Positions 1 through 5,749 of a stretch of 7,028 bases of DNA are shown here, piece after piece. The stretch is from an uncultured Collinsella sp. (GTDB lineage: Bacteria > Actinomycetota > Coriobacteriia > Coriobacteriales > Coriobacteriaceae): contig CATZIG010000106.1 of the NCBI GenBank assembly GCA_958419975.1, forward strand, positions 1 to 7,028. The letters are read 5' to 3'. The position numbers and the translations under genes are program-made. Within the stretch, counting starts at the first letter, position 1, and every line of letters starts with the position of its first letter. The notes beneath the pieces were generated by a model. The model was not told the DNA's origin, did no database searches, and worked only from the letters and a program-made list of their open reading frames with translations.

Positions 1-2
1 CG

Positions 3-179
3 GTCGGCGGGGCCATTGTGGCTCTTGACAGCGGATTGGGTCATATGAGCGAAAAGCCAGCTGATGAGGCAAGGTGCCTTGAAAGAGGAGGGTGCTGGGC
101 TTTTGCCCGCGCCCGACGATTGAAAGGCAGATTGCCCATCAGATGGCTTTGCAGCGTCGAGGTGACCGCCGTTCGTTAG
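3..179 (+). CDS. possible 3' end of an unidentified upstream gene (partial, doubtful)
   Basis: One frame stays open from the window edge to a TAG at 177-179. Its first part, beginning VGGAIVALDSGLGHMSEKPAD, reads plausibly as protein. The later part becomes rich in Arg, Trp and Cys with poor codon choice, which suggests non-coding sequence. The other two plus frames stop early, at 26-28 and 46-48. I recognise no family. If the frame is real, its stop codon lies in the hairpin just before the next gene, 16 nt from that gene's ATG, so translation could be coupled. Otherwise 1-195 is an intergenic leader. Confidence 0.2.
   Translation, partial: VGGAIVALDSGLGHMSEKPADEARCLERGGCWAFARARRLKGRLPIRWLCSVEVTAVR
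61..142 (+). ncRNA. candidate structured leader RNA (four-way junction), unassigned
   Basis: The segment can fold into a closed multi-branch structure. An outer helix pairs CTGATG (61-66) with CATCAG (137-142). Inside are AGGC/GCCT (67-70 with 76-79), a long hairpin over 90-114 with a TTTT loop and one bulged T, and GGCA/TGCC (126-129 with 133-136). The outer helix abuts the first and last inner helices with no unpaired bases. Both junction strands contain TTGAAA (79-84 and 120-125). It matches no riboswitch class I can name, and chance folding or coding sequence remain possible. Confidence 0.25.
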
Positions 180-195
180 AACGGCGGAACAATAT
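159..195 (+). promoter_or_regulatory. distant Shine-Dalgarno plus hairpin that may bridge it to the ATG
   Basis: GAGGTGA (159-165) is a seven-base match to the complement of the 16S rRNA 3' end, but it lies 30 nt from the ATG at 196. The interval is almost entirely a perfect hairpin: CCGCCGTTC (166-174), loop GTTA (175-178), GAACGGCGG (179-187). Folding it leaves only AACAATAT (188-195), an ideal 8-nt spacing. An in-frame TGA at 163-165 and no other start codon before 196 fix the start. No T-run follows the stem, so it does not look like an intrinsic terminator. That it acts as a bridge is inference. Confidence 0.5.
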
Positions 196-537
196 ATGAA
201 TATCCAGATTTTTGGCACCAAAAAGTCCTTCGATACCAAGAAGGCTCAGCGCTATTTTAAGGAGCGCCGCATTAAGGTGCAGTTTATCGACCTAAAGGAA
301 AAGGAGATGAGCAAGGGCGAGCTCACGAGCGTGATGCAGGCGGTCGGCGGCATCGACAAGCTGCTCAACCCCAAGGCCAAGGACGAGGAGACGCTCGCGC
401 TCATTCAGCACCTCACCCCTAGTCAGCGCTTCGACAAGCTGCTCGAGAACCAGCAGGTCTTGGCCGAGCCCATCGTGCGCAACGGCAAAAAGGCCACCAT
501 CGGTTATTGCCCCGATGTTTGGGGAGCCTGGGAGTAG
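196..537 (+). CDS. ArsC/Spx-family thioredoxin-fold protein lacking the catalytic cysteine
   Basis: This is a small cytoplasmic protein of 113 residues, the normal full length for the ArsC/Spx/YffB superfamily. Seen in the sequence: the N-terminal strand and loop IFGTKKSFDTKKAQRYF (residues 5-21), the internal FIDLKEKEM segment, and the conserved cis-proline region PIVRNGKKATIGY (about 92-104). Family members normally carry a redox cysteine in the first loop, in the pattern GxKxC; here that position is Ser11 (codon TCC). The only cysteine is Cys105, near the C terminus. Classic thiol-based arsenate reduction is therefore unlikely, and a binding or regulatory role in the style of Spx is a possibility, not a demonstrated function. 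The start at 196 is the only start codon after the in-frame TGA at 163-165. The cobW-like gene follows 86 nt downstream on the same strand. Confidence 0.85.
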   Translation: MNIQIFGTKKSFDTKKAQRYFKERRIKVQFIDLKEKEMSKGELTSVMQAVGGIDKLLNPKAKDEETLALIQHLTPSQRFDKLLENQQVLAEPIVRNGKKATIGYCPDVWGAWE

Positions 538-538
538 C

Positions 539-568
539 TTGTGTTATTTGCCGGCGCGTGGGTATAAG
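539..568 (+). promoter_or_regulatory. weak candidate promoter for the CobW-family gene
   Basis: TATAAG (563-568) matches five of six -10 consensus bases. TTGTGT (539-544) lies 18 bp upstream and shares only the TTG of a -35 box. The predicted leader would be about 50 nt, ending in the strong AAAGGAGG at 612-619. No terminator is visible after the ArsC-like gene, so co-transcription is equally possible. I see no zinc-repressor (Zur) type inverted repeat in 538-623, although COG0523 genes are often under zinc control. Confidence 0.25.
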
Positions 569-623
569 AGCAGGCGTTTGGCATAAGATTCAACTGTAAG
601 CCATGTCTAACAAAGGAGGGCAC

Positions 624-1754
624 ATGCCCAACAAACCCGTGAAGATCATCATGCTTACCGGATACCTCGGTGCCGGCAAGACCACGCTGCTCAACCACAT
701 CCTCGCTAACGACGGCGGCATCCGCGCCGCCGTGATCGTCAACGATATCGGCGAGATCAATGTCGACGCCAGCCTTATCGCCGACGGCGGCCTTTCCGAG
801 ACCGACGACCTCATCCCGCTCACCAACGGCTGCATCTGCTGCACGCTTTCGGACGACCTGGCCAACCAGCTGCAGGGCATTGCCGATTCGGGCAAGTTCG
901 ACTACATCATCATCGAGGCATCGGGTATCTGCGAGCCTATCCCCATCGCCTACACCATCTCGAGCTTCTGCGACGAGGCCAAGGTGGGCGGCGAGCCCAA
1001 GCTCGCACTCGACAACATCGTGGCAGTAGTCGACTGCGCGCGCATGTACGACGAGTTCAACGGTGGTCGCGACCTGCTGGCCGAGGATATCGACGAGGAC
1101 GACATCGAGAGCCTGCTCATCCAGCAGATCGAGTTCTGCTCCACGCTGATCCTCAACAAGACCGATACCGTGAGCCCTGAGCAGATCGCCGAGCTTAAGG
1201 CCATCGTGCGCAGCCTGCAGAAAGACGCCGTGATCGTCGAGGCCCAAAACGGCGAGGTCCCCATGGAGGAGCTGCTCGATACCGACCGCTTCGACTTTAT
1301 GCGCGCCTACAACTCCGCCGCCTGGATCGAGGCCATGGAGCATCCCGAGGAGCACGACGACCCCGAGGTGCTCGAGTACGACATCGAGACCTTTGTGTAC
1401 TCGCGCCGCAAGCCGTTTGACCTGCAGAAGTTCACCGATTTTGTTGAGCAGGAGTGGCCCGACGAGGTCATCCGCGTCAAGGGTCCGCTATGGCAGACCG
1501 GCAATCCGGACATGTCCGACATGTTCGAGCAGGCCGGCCACCAGATGCGCCTGATGGAGAACGGTCTGTTCGTTGACTCCGCGCCCGAGGGCGAGAAGCA
1601 GAAGATCATCGACGAAAACCCCGAGATCATGCAGATTTGGGATGACGAGACGGGCGACCGCATGACGAGCCTGTGCATCATCGGCCGTCACATGGATAAG
1701 GATGCGCTCATCGCCTCCCTCGATGCCTGCCTGACCGACTGGCACCGCGCCTAG
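624..1754 (+). CDS. CobW/COG0523-family metal-handling GTPase
   Basis: Members of this family are cytoplasmic G3E GTPases that insert or chaperone metals (zinc, cobalt and others) into client proteins. Seen in the 376-residue product: Walker A GYLGAGKTT (13-21), the signature metal-binding CICC (70-73), the switch-like EASGICEP (98-105), the guanine-specificity motif NKTD (178-181), and a C-terminal CobW_C domain (about 250-372) starting near YDIETFVYSRRKPF. An acidic stretch DIDEDDIE sits at 155-162. No His-rich metal-storage loop is present, unlike many zinc-linked relatives. I start at ATG 624 because AAAGGAGG (612-619) lies just upstream; ATG 603 is in frame but has no good ribosome site. 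The metal and client cannot be read from sequence. Neighbours give no cobalamin or nitrile-hydratase context, so calling it cobW in the biosynthetic sense would be unjustified. Confidence 0.9.
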   Translation: MPNKPVKIIMLTGYLGAGKTTLLNHILANDGGIRAAVIVNDIGEINVDASLIADGGLSETDDLIPLTNGCICCTLSDDLANQLQGIADSGKFDYIIIEASGICEPIPIAYTISSFCDEAKVGGEPKLALDNIVAVVDCARMYDEFNGGRDLLAEDIDEDDIESLLIQQIEFCSTLILNKTDTVSPEQIAELKAIVRSLQKDAVIVEAQNGEVPMEELLDTDRFDFMRAYNSAAWIEAMEHPEEHDDPEVLEYDIETFVYSRRKPFDLQKFTDFVEQEWPDEVIRVKGPLWQTGNPDMSDMFEQAGHQMRLMENGLFVDSAPEGEKQKIIDENPEIMQIWDDETGDRMTSLCIIGRHMDKDALIASLDACLTDWHRA

Positions 1755-1793
1755 GTTTATCCAAGCGGACATTTTTCCGCCTACCTAACCGCC

Positions 1794-1828
1794 AAACCAC
1801 CACGAAGGTACCCTTCGTGGTGGTTTTT
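1794..1828 (+). terminator. strong intrinsic terminator after the CobW-family gene
   Basis: The perfect hairpin has CCACCACGAAGG (1797-1808), loop TAC (1809-1811) and CCTTCGTGGTGG (1812-1823). AAA/TTT pairs (1794-1796 with 1824-1826) extend it to 15 bp, and the right arm runs into TTTTT (1824-1828). It lies 39 nt after the cobW-like stop and ends only 21 nt before the trmL start. The opposite strand has only a short T-run, so the plus direction is favoured. Confidence 0.9.
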
Positions 1829-1849
1829 CGTTCTGAGCCAAGGAGATTC

Positions 1850-2449
1850 ATGTTCAACATTGTGCTGTATGCGCCCGAGATTCCGGCCAATACGGGCAAT
1901 ATCGGCCGCACCTGCGTGGTTACCGGCGCCCGCCTGCATCTGGTGGAGCCACTGGGGTTTTCGCTCGATGACAAGACGGTACGTCGCGCCGGTCTGGGCT
2001 ACTGGCAAAACTTGGACGTGACCACCTATGCCGGCTGGGAGGATTTCCTTGCGCGCAACGGTCTCTCCCCCGCCGATGGTCGCCTGCATCTGCTGACCAA
2101 AAAGGCACGCCGCACCTATGCTCAGAGTACCTACCGCGATGGCGACTACTTGGTCTTTGGCAGCGAGAGCTCGGGCATTCCCGAGCCACTGCTTGCCGCG
2201 GCACCCGAGCGCTGCGAGCGCATCCCGATGCTGCGCGATTGCGATTCGCTTGACAACGCCGAGGCATGGGGAGCCCACGAGGAATCACTCGGGCATATCG
2301 AGGACGGCCATGAAGCCATCCTTCGGCAGGATATCTGCGGCAACTTCGTCAACCCGGACGACTACCGCATCAGCGCACTCAACCTCTCCAACAGCGCCGC
2401 CATCGTCCTCTATGAAGCCCTACGCCAAACAGGCTTTCCGGGAATGTGA
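1850..2449 (+). CDS. trmL: tRNA (cytidine/uridine(34)-2'-O)-methyltransferase, SPOUT class
   Basis: TrmL methylates the ribose of the wobble nucleotide of certain leucine tRNAs using S-adenosylmethionine, working as a knotted dimer in the cytoplasm. Seen in the 199-residue product: the opening IVLYAPEIPANTGNIGRTC (4-22), HLVEPLGF (30-37), AGLGYW (47-52), the SPOUT motif FGSESSGIPE (103-112), ERIPM (123-127) and the closing knot motif ALNLSNSAAIVLYEALRQTG (176-195). In typical TrmL the last two motifs are nearly adjacent; here about 45 residues (128-175) separate them, so the protein is longer than the usual 155-165. AAGGAG at 1840-1845 supports the ATG at 1850 over the in-frame upstream start at 1817, which lies inside the terminator hairpin. 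The TGA stop (2447-2449) lies within a palindromic repeat. Confidence 0.92.
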   Translation: MFNIVLYAPEIPANTGNIGRTCVVTGARLHLVEPLGFSLDDKTVRRAGLGYWQNLDVTTYAGWEDFLARNGLSPADGRLHLLTKKARRTYAQSTYRDGDYLVFGSESSGIPEPLLAAAPERCERIPMLRDCDSLDNAEAWGAHEESLGHIEDGHEAILRQDICGNFVNPDDYRISALNLSNSAAIVLYEALRQTGFPGM

Positions 2450-2472
2450 CAAAGGGACTGTCCCTTTGTCAC
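2446..2472. repeat. perfect palindromic repeat overlapping the trmL stop codon
   Basis: Arms GTGACAAAGGGA (2446-2457) and TCCCTTTGTCAC (2461-2472) are exact reverse complements around a CTG loop. The TGA stop of trmL lies within the left arm. Neither strand has a T-run next to it, so it is not a standard intrinsic terminator. From memory, near-identical GTGACAAAGGGAC-type palindromes are scattered in Coriobacteriia and some Clostridia, so I read it as a copy of a dispersed intergenic repeat. Only one copy is in this window. Confidence 0.75.
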
Positions 2473-2521
2473 GCAATTAGGTCCGCACCCCTACCTATAC
2501 CGATTTGCACCAAACGCCGCC

Positions 2522-2544
2522 AAAGTTCTCCATCATCGAAGAAC
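2522..2544 (-). terminator. weak candidate terminator for the EcsC-family gene
   Basis: On the minus strand, GTTCTTC (2544-2538), loop GATGAT and GGAGAAC (2531-2525) form a 7-bp stem with one G-U pair, followed by only TTT (2524-2522). It begins 8 nt after the stop codon at 2553. The position is right but the stem and T-run are poor. The palindrome at 2446-2472 may add to transcript ending between these convergent genes. Confidence 0.3.
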
Positions 2545-2552
2545 ACGGTCGG

Positions 2553-3950
2553 TTATCTTTCCGCATCGCAAGCCTCAACCTCACCGTTCACAGAGGCCGT
2601 CTCCATACCGACAAGTATTGCAATACGCTCCTGTTTTTCAATGATGAACCGCTTATGGTAGAAGATGTTGGCATATTGCAAAACACGATTCATCTGCGAG
2701 ACATCAAACAAGGCGCCGACAACGCCGCCAAACACGGGAATGGCCTTGCCGAGGGATTTTTGAGTGATATTCCTGCCAATTTGTTCGAGTACGTTTTTGA
2801 AAACACTATTCTCGAGCGACTTCTTGCCGGCATTCTCGAGTGCCTTACGTGCAGCGGCATTAGCAAGGGCGCGAATCTGCGTGACAAGCATAGCCGCGCC
2901 GCCCCGTGCCGCCATTGCCGTCCAGCCTTTCTTGACCGTCTGCTTCACACCCTCCATCTCGGCTACAAGCATTACTTTACCGATTGCGACAGCCATGCCA
3001 TCAGCAGAGCCTGCCGACGGAGCCATCGCGTTTGAAAACACATCGCCCGCAATGACCATTTCAGCCGGATCCTCTTTAACGTTAAATCCGTACATCATGG
3101 CAACCGACTGCACCGCGCGATAATAGAGAAACATGCTGAATACGATATTGAAGGGCAAACCGGCAAACCCAGGAGCACCTGTCACCGCACCCTCGGTCGC
3201 CGCAAGCAGCAAGTGTCTACCGTTCTCACCTGCCGCAATCCTCGCGACGTCAAAACTGCGAAGCATGAATAACTCGTCAATCGAACGGATAGTAACGCCT
3301 TCAAGCGTAGTATTTGCGGCCTCAACAATCTGCGCCTCAGTAACGCTGTACTTGGCAGCTTGCTCCTCGATAGCTTTGAAACCATCGACGACCTGCTTCA
3401 TAACCTGTGCATATAGCTCTTGTTGCTGAATCTCACTTGTAAGCTCATCGACCGCATCTCCAACGGCAGTGCGAAGATTCTCCGGTATCTTTAGCCCAGC
3501 CATATCGGTCAGCTGCTTGAGCTTTGAAGGCGCTACCATCTTTTCGTATTGCTCGGTCAATGCCTCAAGCTCGGCAAGCTCTTGATTGGTCAGCAACGGA
3601 TCGGGCAACACCCAATCACCGTTATCGTCAACGAGCGTCGATGGCAGGCCGAGTTGCTCTTGTCGCTTTGCGCTGTAGCGTTCATTCACCGCGGCTGCAG
3701 TTGCAGAAGCAATCCCATTTGCAAAGTCAGTAATACCTTTAAGCGCATTATCCGCCAACGGGCTAGCGGCGTCCGCCAATTCACTCGATTTCTTTTGGGT
3801 CTCCTTGACCACACCCATAATGGCGTTTTGCGCGCCATTTAATGCTCCAAACATTATGTTCTCCAGCGAAGAAGAACCGACACCGGGCTTCTGCTGCTTT
3901 TCGGGCTCCGCCTCACCAAACTGTTGTCGTTTATCGGACACACCATTCAC
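2553..3950 (-). CDS. EcsC-family protein
   Basis: The product has 465 residues. EcsC domain proteins are named after the third gene of the Bacillus ecs ABC-transporter locus; their biochemical role is unknown. Seen: a polar N-terminal tail (1-28) rich in Gln, Glu and Lys, long Ala-rich helical segments (about 30-210), then the EcsC core from about 225. The core includes the hydrophobic turn TGAPGFAGLPFNI (257-269), an amphipathic Ala/Gly-rich stretch (295-370), GKAIPVFGGVVGALFD (401-416) and FYHKRFIIEK (430-439). It lacks a signal peptide; peripheral or membrane-inserted location is inference. GTG 3950 lies 2 nt after the DUF4230 stop, and the AAGG overlapping that stop is too close for it. 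GTG 3941, three codons in, has better spacing (9 nt) and may be the true start. It ends an operon-like pair and has no ecsA/ecsB transporter beside it. Confidence 0.8.
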   Translation of the reverse strand: MNGVSDKRQQFGEAEPEKQQKPGVGSSSLENIMFGALNGAQNAIMGVVKETQKKSSELADAASPLADNALKGITDFANGIASATAAAVNERYSAKRQEQLGLPSTLVDDNGDWVLPDPLLTNQELAELEALTEQYEKMVAPSKLKQLTDMAGLKIPENLRTAVGDAVDELTSEIQQQELYAQVMKQVVDGFKAIEEQAAKYSVTEAQIVEAANTTLEGVTIRSIDELFMLRSFDVARIAAGENGRHLLLAATEGAVTGAPGFAGLPFNIVFSMFLYYRAVQSVAMMYGFNVKEDPAEMVIAGDVFSNAMAPSAGSADGMAVAIGKVMLVAEMEGVKQTVKKGWTAMAARGGAAMLVTQIRALANAAARKALENAGKKSLENSVFKNVLEQIGRNITQKSLGKAIPVFGGVVGALFDVSQMNRVLQYANIFYHKRFIIEKQERIAILVGMETASVNGEVEACDAER

Positions 3951-3952
3951 CC

Positions 3953-4597
3953 TTACTTAAACGTAACGTTAATATCGACATCGTCGCCGCATAGGGCTTT
4001 GACCTGTTTTTCGATCAATCCGCTGGCTCTATCATCAGATTCTTTGAGCATATCGCTCTCTTCGACCTTCTTGGTCTGCTCTTTCTTCGCCTGTTTCAAC
4101 AAACCGTTCAGATCGTCCGTACTTACTTGATTCCAGTTCAGAAAACCATTGTCCTCAACATATTTCTTCAATGTATTGGGGTCTGTTGAGAAAGAGGTAA
4201 TTTCCGAGTGAGGCAATGTAACCTTTACGCTCTTGACCTCTGAGTTCTCGTCGTTCATATCAACCCGCTTGATTTCAATCTTCATTTTATCGGCATCGAT
4301 CCCGATATCAGCCTTGCCGTCAATCGTTGCGACATATCGCTTAGACGTAAAGGGGTTTTCCCACCCAAGCGGATTCCCCGCTTCATCGATTGAGAGCAGC
4401 TGCGTAAAGTTATATTCGTACGTCACAAGCTTTACGACCGGCGCGATCTCCTCGCGAATCGAATCATCGGTGATCGTTGTAGGATTACGTGTCAAATACA
4501 ACCAGATACACCCGGCAGTCGCCACGGCCGTAACAGCCAGCAAACCGCCAAAGATTAGCTTTTGCGTTATTGTTGTAAACAAGTTTGTTCTTGTCAT
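3953..4597 (-). CDS. membrane-anchored DUF4230 protein
   Basis: The product has 214 residues. Seen: one hydrophobic segment (about 14-35, LIFGGLLAVTAVATAGCIWL), then a soluble domain with DUF4230 features: EIAPVVKLVTYEYNF (50-64), KRYVATIDGKADIGID (86-101), VKVTLPHSEI (124-133), and a charged helical tail (160-200) full of Lys and Glu. This predicts an N-in, C-out anchored protein. DUF4230 has no established function. I chose ATG 4597 over the longer frame from 4669 because AAAGG lies 9 nt upstream and because the TTGACA box at 4677-4672 would place transcription start near 4640, inside the extension. The TAGC at Cys30 is a poor lipobox because threonine sits where a leucine-like residue is usual. 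The EcsC-family gene follows after 2 nt. Confidence 0.75.
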   Translation of the reverse strand: MTRTNLFTTITQKLIFGGLLAVTAVATAGCIWLYLTRNPTTITDDSIREEIAPVVKLVTYEYNFTQLLSIDEAGNPLGWENPFTSKRYVATIDGKADIGIDADKMKIEIKRVDMNDENSEVKSVKVTLPHSEITSFSTDPNTLKKYVEDNGFLNWNQVSTDDLNGLLKQAKKEQTKKVEESDMLKESDDRASGLIEKQVKALCGDDVDINVTFK

Positions 4598-4647
4598 CCT
4601 GCTTCGCCTTTCTTTTATGGGCCCGACTTCTCCATCATCTTCCATCG

Positions 4648-4677
4648 TGTACATGACGGCACGAATCATTCTGTCAA
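4648..4677 (-). promoter_or_regulatory. candidate promoter for the DUF4230-EcsC pair
   Basis: On the minus strand a perfect -35 TTGACA (4677-4672) is followed, 18 bp later, by TGTACA (4653-4648), a weak -10 box with three of six matches. The box lies just downstream of the terminator that ends the lipoprotein transcript and gives a leader of about 45 nt to ATG 4597. The -35 is convincing and the -10 is not. Confidence 0.4.
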
Positions 4678-4688
4678 CGGCTTAATGC

Positions 4689-4719
4689 AAAACGCGACCG
4701 TTCGGAGAAAACGGTCGCG
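4689..4719 (-). terminator. intrinsic terminator after the lipoprotein gene
   Basis: On the minus strand CGCGACCGTT (4719-4710), loop TTCTCCG and AACGGTCGCG (4702-4693) form a perfect 10-bp GC-rich stem followed by TTTT (4692-4689). It lies 22 nt after the lipoprotein stop. It separates the lipoprotein transcript from the DUF4230-EcsC pair, although leaky read-through could still join them. Confidence 0.85.
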
Positions 4720-4741
4720 CATTCTTTCCAATTCCCGCGAA

Positions 4742-5554
4742 TTATTCCTTGATGCTGTAATTCGATACTGTCGGCGCGACCCTCGAAGCGTCTACCTCAC
4801 TCATTACCTCAAACTTCACCTTCTCGCCAGGCGCCCAGGCGGATGTATCTGCGTAGCATTCTTCCGCCCTTACACCATCGGCATCGTAAAGAGCAACATT
4901 TAGAAAAACGTTTTCGAACGATATGTCAGAGGTGTTTTCGACTATTGCGGTGTACGTATAGAGGCCGTAGCCGTCGTCACTTTTCTCAAAGGTCGCCGAT
5001 GAGAGCAGGCCGTTGATAACCTCATCATTATGCGTCTTCTCCTCCACGGTCCTACCGTTCTTGATCAGCTCGTCAAACGCATCTCGATACTCATCATCGA
5101 CCGTCAAGTCATACCGATCAACCAGCTTCTTAAGCTGTGCAGATCGTGCGTCATAGGCCTTTTCCCATTCGTCGTAATACTTGGGATCCGATTCCGCATA
5201 CTTCTTGACAACATCAAGCTGATTATCAAGCAGATTGAGATAGGCAATGACGTCTTCTTGCATCTTAGTGTCTTTAAATGACGCCTTTTTGAGTTCTTTG
5301 TCGTTATCGATCTCGGTTTTAATTGCCTCTTTTCGAACTTTATTAGAGCCCAGATCAGCATCCTCTCCCAGTGATTCAAGGTAATCCGACCGCTTTTGAT
5401 AGCCTTGAGCAATCACGGCCATTGCACGTTCATCGGCATAATCAGGCCCATCGTTTTTCTTCTCAACCTGTGAACAGCCACTCAGCAGAAGTGCCCCACA
5501 GAGCACCGTCGCAAATAGCGAGATCGCCGCAGCCATCCCATAATGCCTTTTCAT
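4742..5554 (-). CDS. lipoprotein with a C-terminal FxLYD-type domain
   Basis: The product has 270 residues, exported and lipid-anchored on the outer face of the membrane. Seen: charged start MKRHYG, hydrophobic segment 8-24, and lipobox LSGC with the lipidated Cys at 27. A highly charged, probably helical middle (40-185) is rich in Lys, Asp, Glu and Tyr. The C-terminal beta domain (about 190-262) contains YTYTAIVENTSD, NVALYDADG (LYD at 222-224) and APGEKVKFEV, typical of FxLYD domains found in Gram-positive surface lipoproteins. Ligand and function are unknown. AAAGGAGG (5568-5561) 6 nt upstream fixes ATG 5554; the open frame continues to 5707 without a better start. Downstream lies its own terminator, then the DUF4230-EcsC pair, an arrangement suggesting related envelope work, which is inference. 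Confidence 0.85.
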   Translation of the reverse strand: MKRHYGMAAAISLFATVLCGALLLSGCSQVEKKNDGPDYADERAMAVIAQGYQKRSDYLESLGEDADLGSNKVRKEAIKTEIDNDKELKKASFKDTKMQEDVIAYLNLLDNQLDVVKKYAESDPKYYDEWEKAYDARSAQLKKLVDRYDLTVDDEYRDAFDELIKNGRTVEEKTHNDEVINGLLSSATFEKSDDGYGLYTYTAIVENTSDISFENVFLNVALYDADGVRAEECYADTSAWAPGEKVKFEVMSEVDASRVAPTVSNYSIKE

Positions 5555-5590
5555 CTTGTCCTCCTTTAAATACAAAACACGATATCTAGC

Positions 5591-5711
5591 CCCCTCGTCA
5601 AAATGCAGACGAATTGGCAACGCGGTGGCACTATTTGGTTCCAGGGCGTGAACTGGATAAACATCGAGGGAAGGAGTGGACTCCGTGCAATAAACTCCCC
5701 TCGTCAAAATG
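5591..5711. repeat. 15-bp direct repeat flanking 91 bp between recombinase and lipoprotein genes
   Basis: CCCCTCGTCAAAATG occurs at 5591-5605 and again at 5697-5711, 106 bp apart. TCTAG lies just outside each copy (5585-5589 and 5712-5716). Read on the minus strand each copy contains TTGACG, a -35-like box; copy 1 lies about 40 bp before the lipoprotein ribosome site, but no good -10 follows. The 91 bp between copies hold no gene, only a short GGAGT/ACTCC palindrome at 5673-5684. It could be a recombination scar, a regulator's site pair or a duplicated promoter element. Confidence 0.7.
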
Positions 5712-5749
5712 TCTAGTTAAAGAGGACGGACAGACGGCGAACGGTCATA

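Noticed and set aside
25..30. Perfect TTGACA as a -35 box
   Set aside because: No acceptable -10 box lies 16-18 bp downstream; the region may be the end of a coding frame.
61..84. CTGATGA followed by GAAA resembles a hammerhead ribozyme core
   Set aside because: Stems I and III cannot be formed with the flanking sequence, two extra bases precede GAAA, and no cleavage triplet is placed correctly.
603..623. Upstream ATG as start of the CobW-family gene
   Set aside because: The strong ribosome site lies between it and ATG 624, and the extension adds nothing seen in the family.
504..1355. Long minus-strand open frame of 283 codons
   Set aside because: It lies opposite the CobW-family gene, has no homology I recognise and a skewed Asp/Val/Leu/Gly composition, typical of a GC-rich antisense shadow.
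2505..3035. Plus-strand open frame of 176 codons
   Set aside because: It runs antisense to the EcsC-family gene, has no ribosome site and contains no recognisable domain.
4598..4669. N-terminal extension of the DUF4230 protein to 4669
   Set aside because: It has no ribosome site and would overlap the candidate promoter; the hydrophobic anchor fits the shorter start.
5555..5707. N-terminal extension of the lipoprotein frame to 5707
   Set aside because: It would bury the signal peptide internally and ignores the AAAGGAGG at 5561-5568.
5585..5716. Insertion sequence or miniature transposon between recombinase and lipoprotein genes
   Set aside because: The ends are direct, not inverted, no target duplication pattern is clear, and there is no transposase remnant; I report only the repeat.
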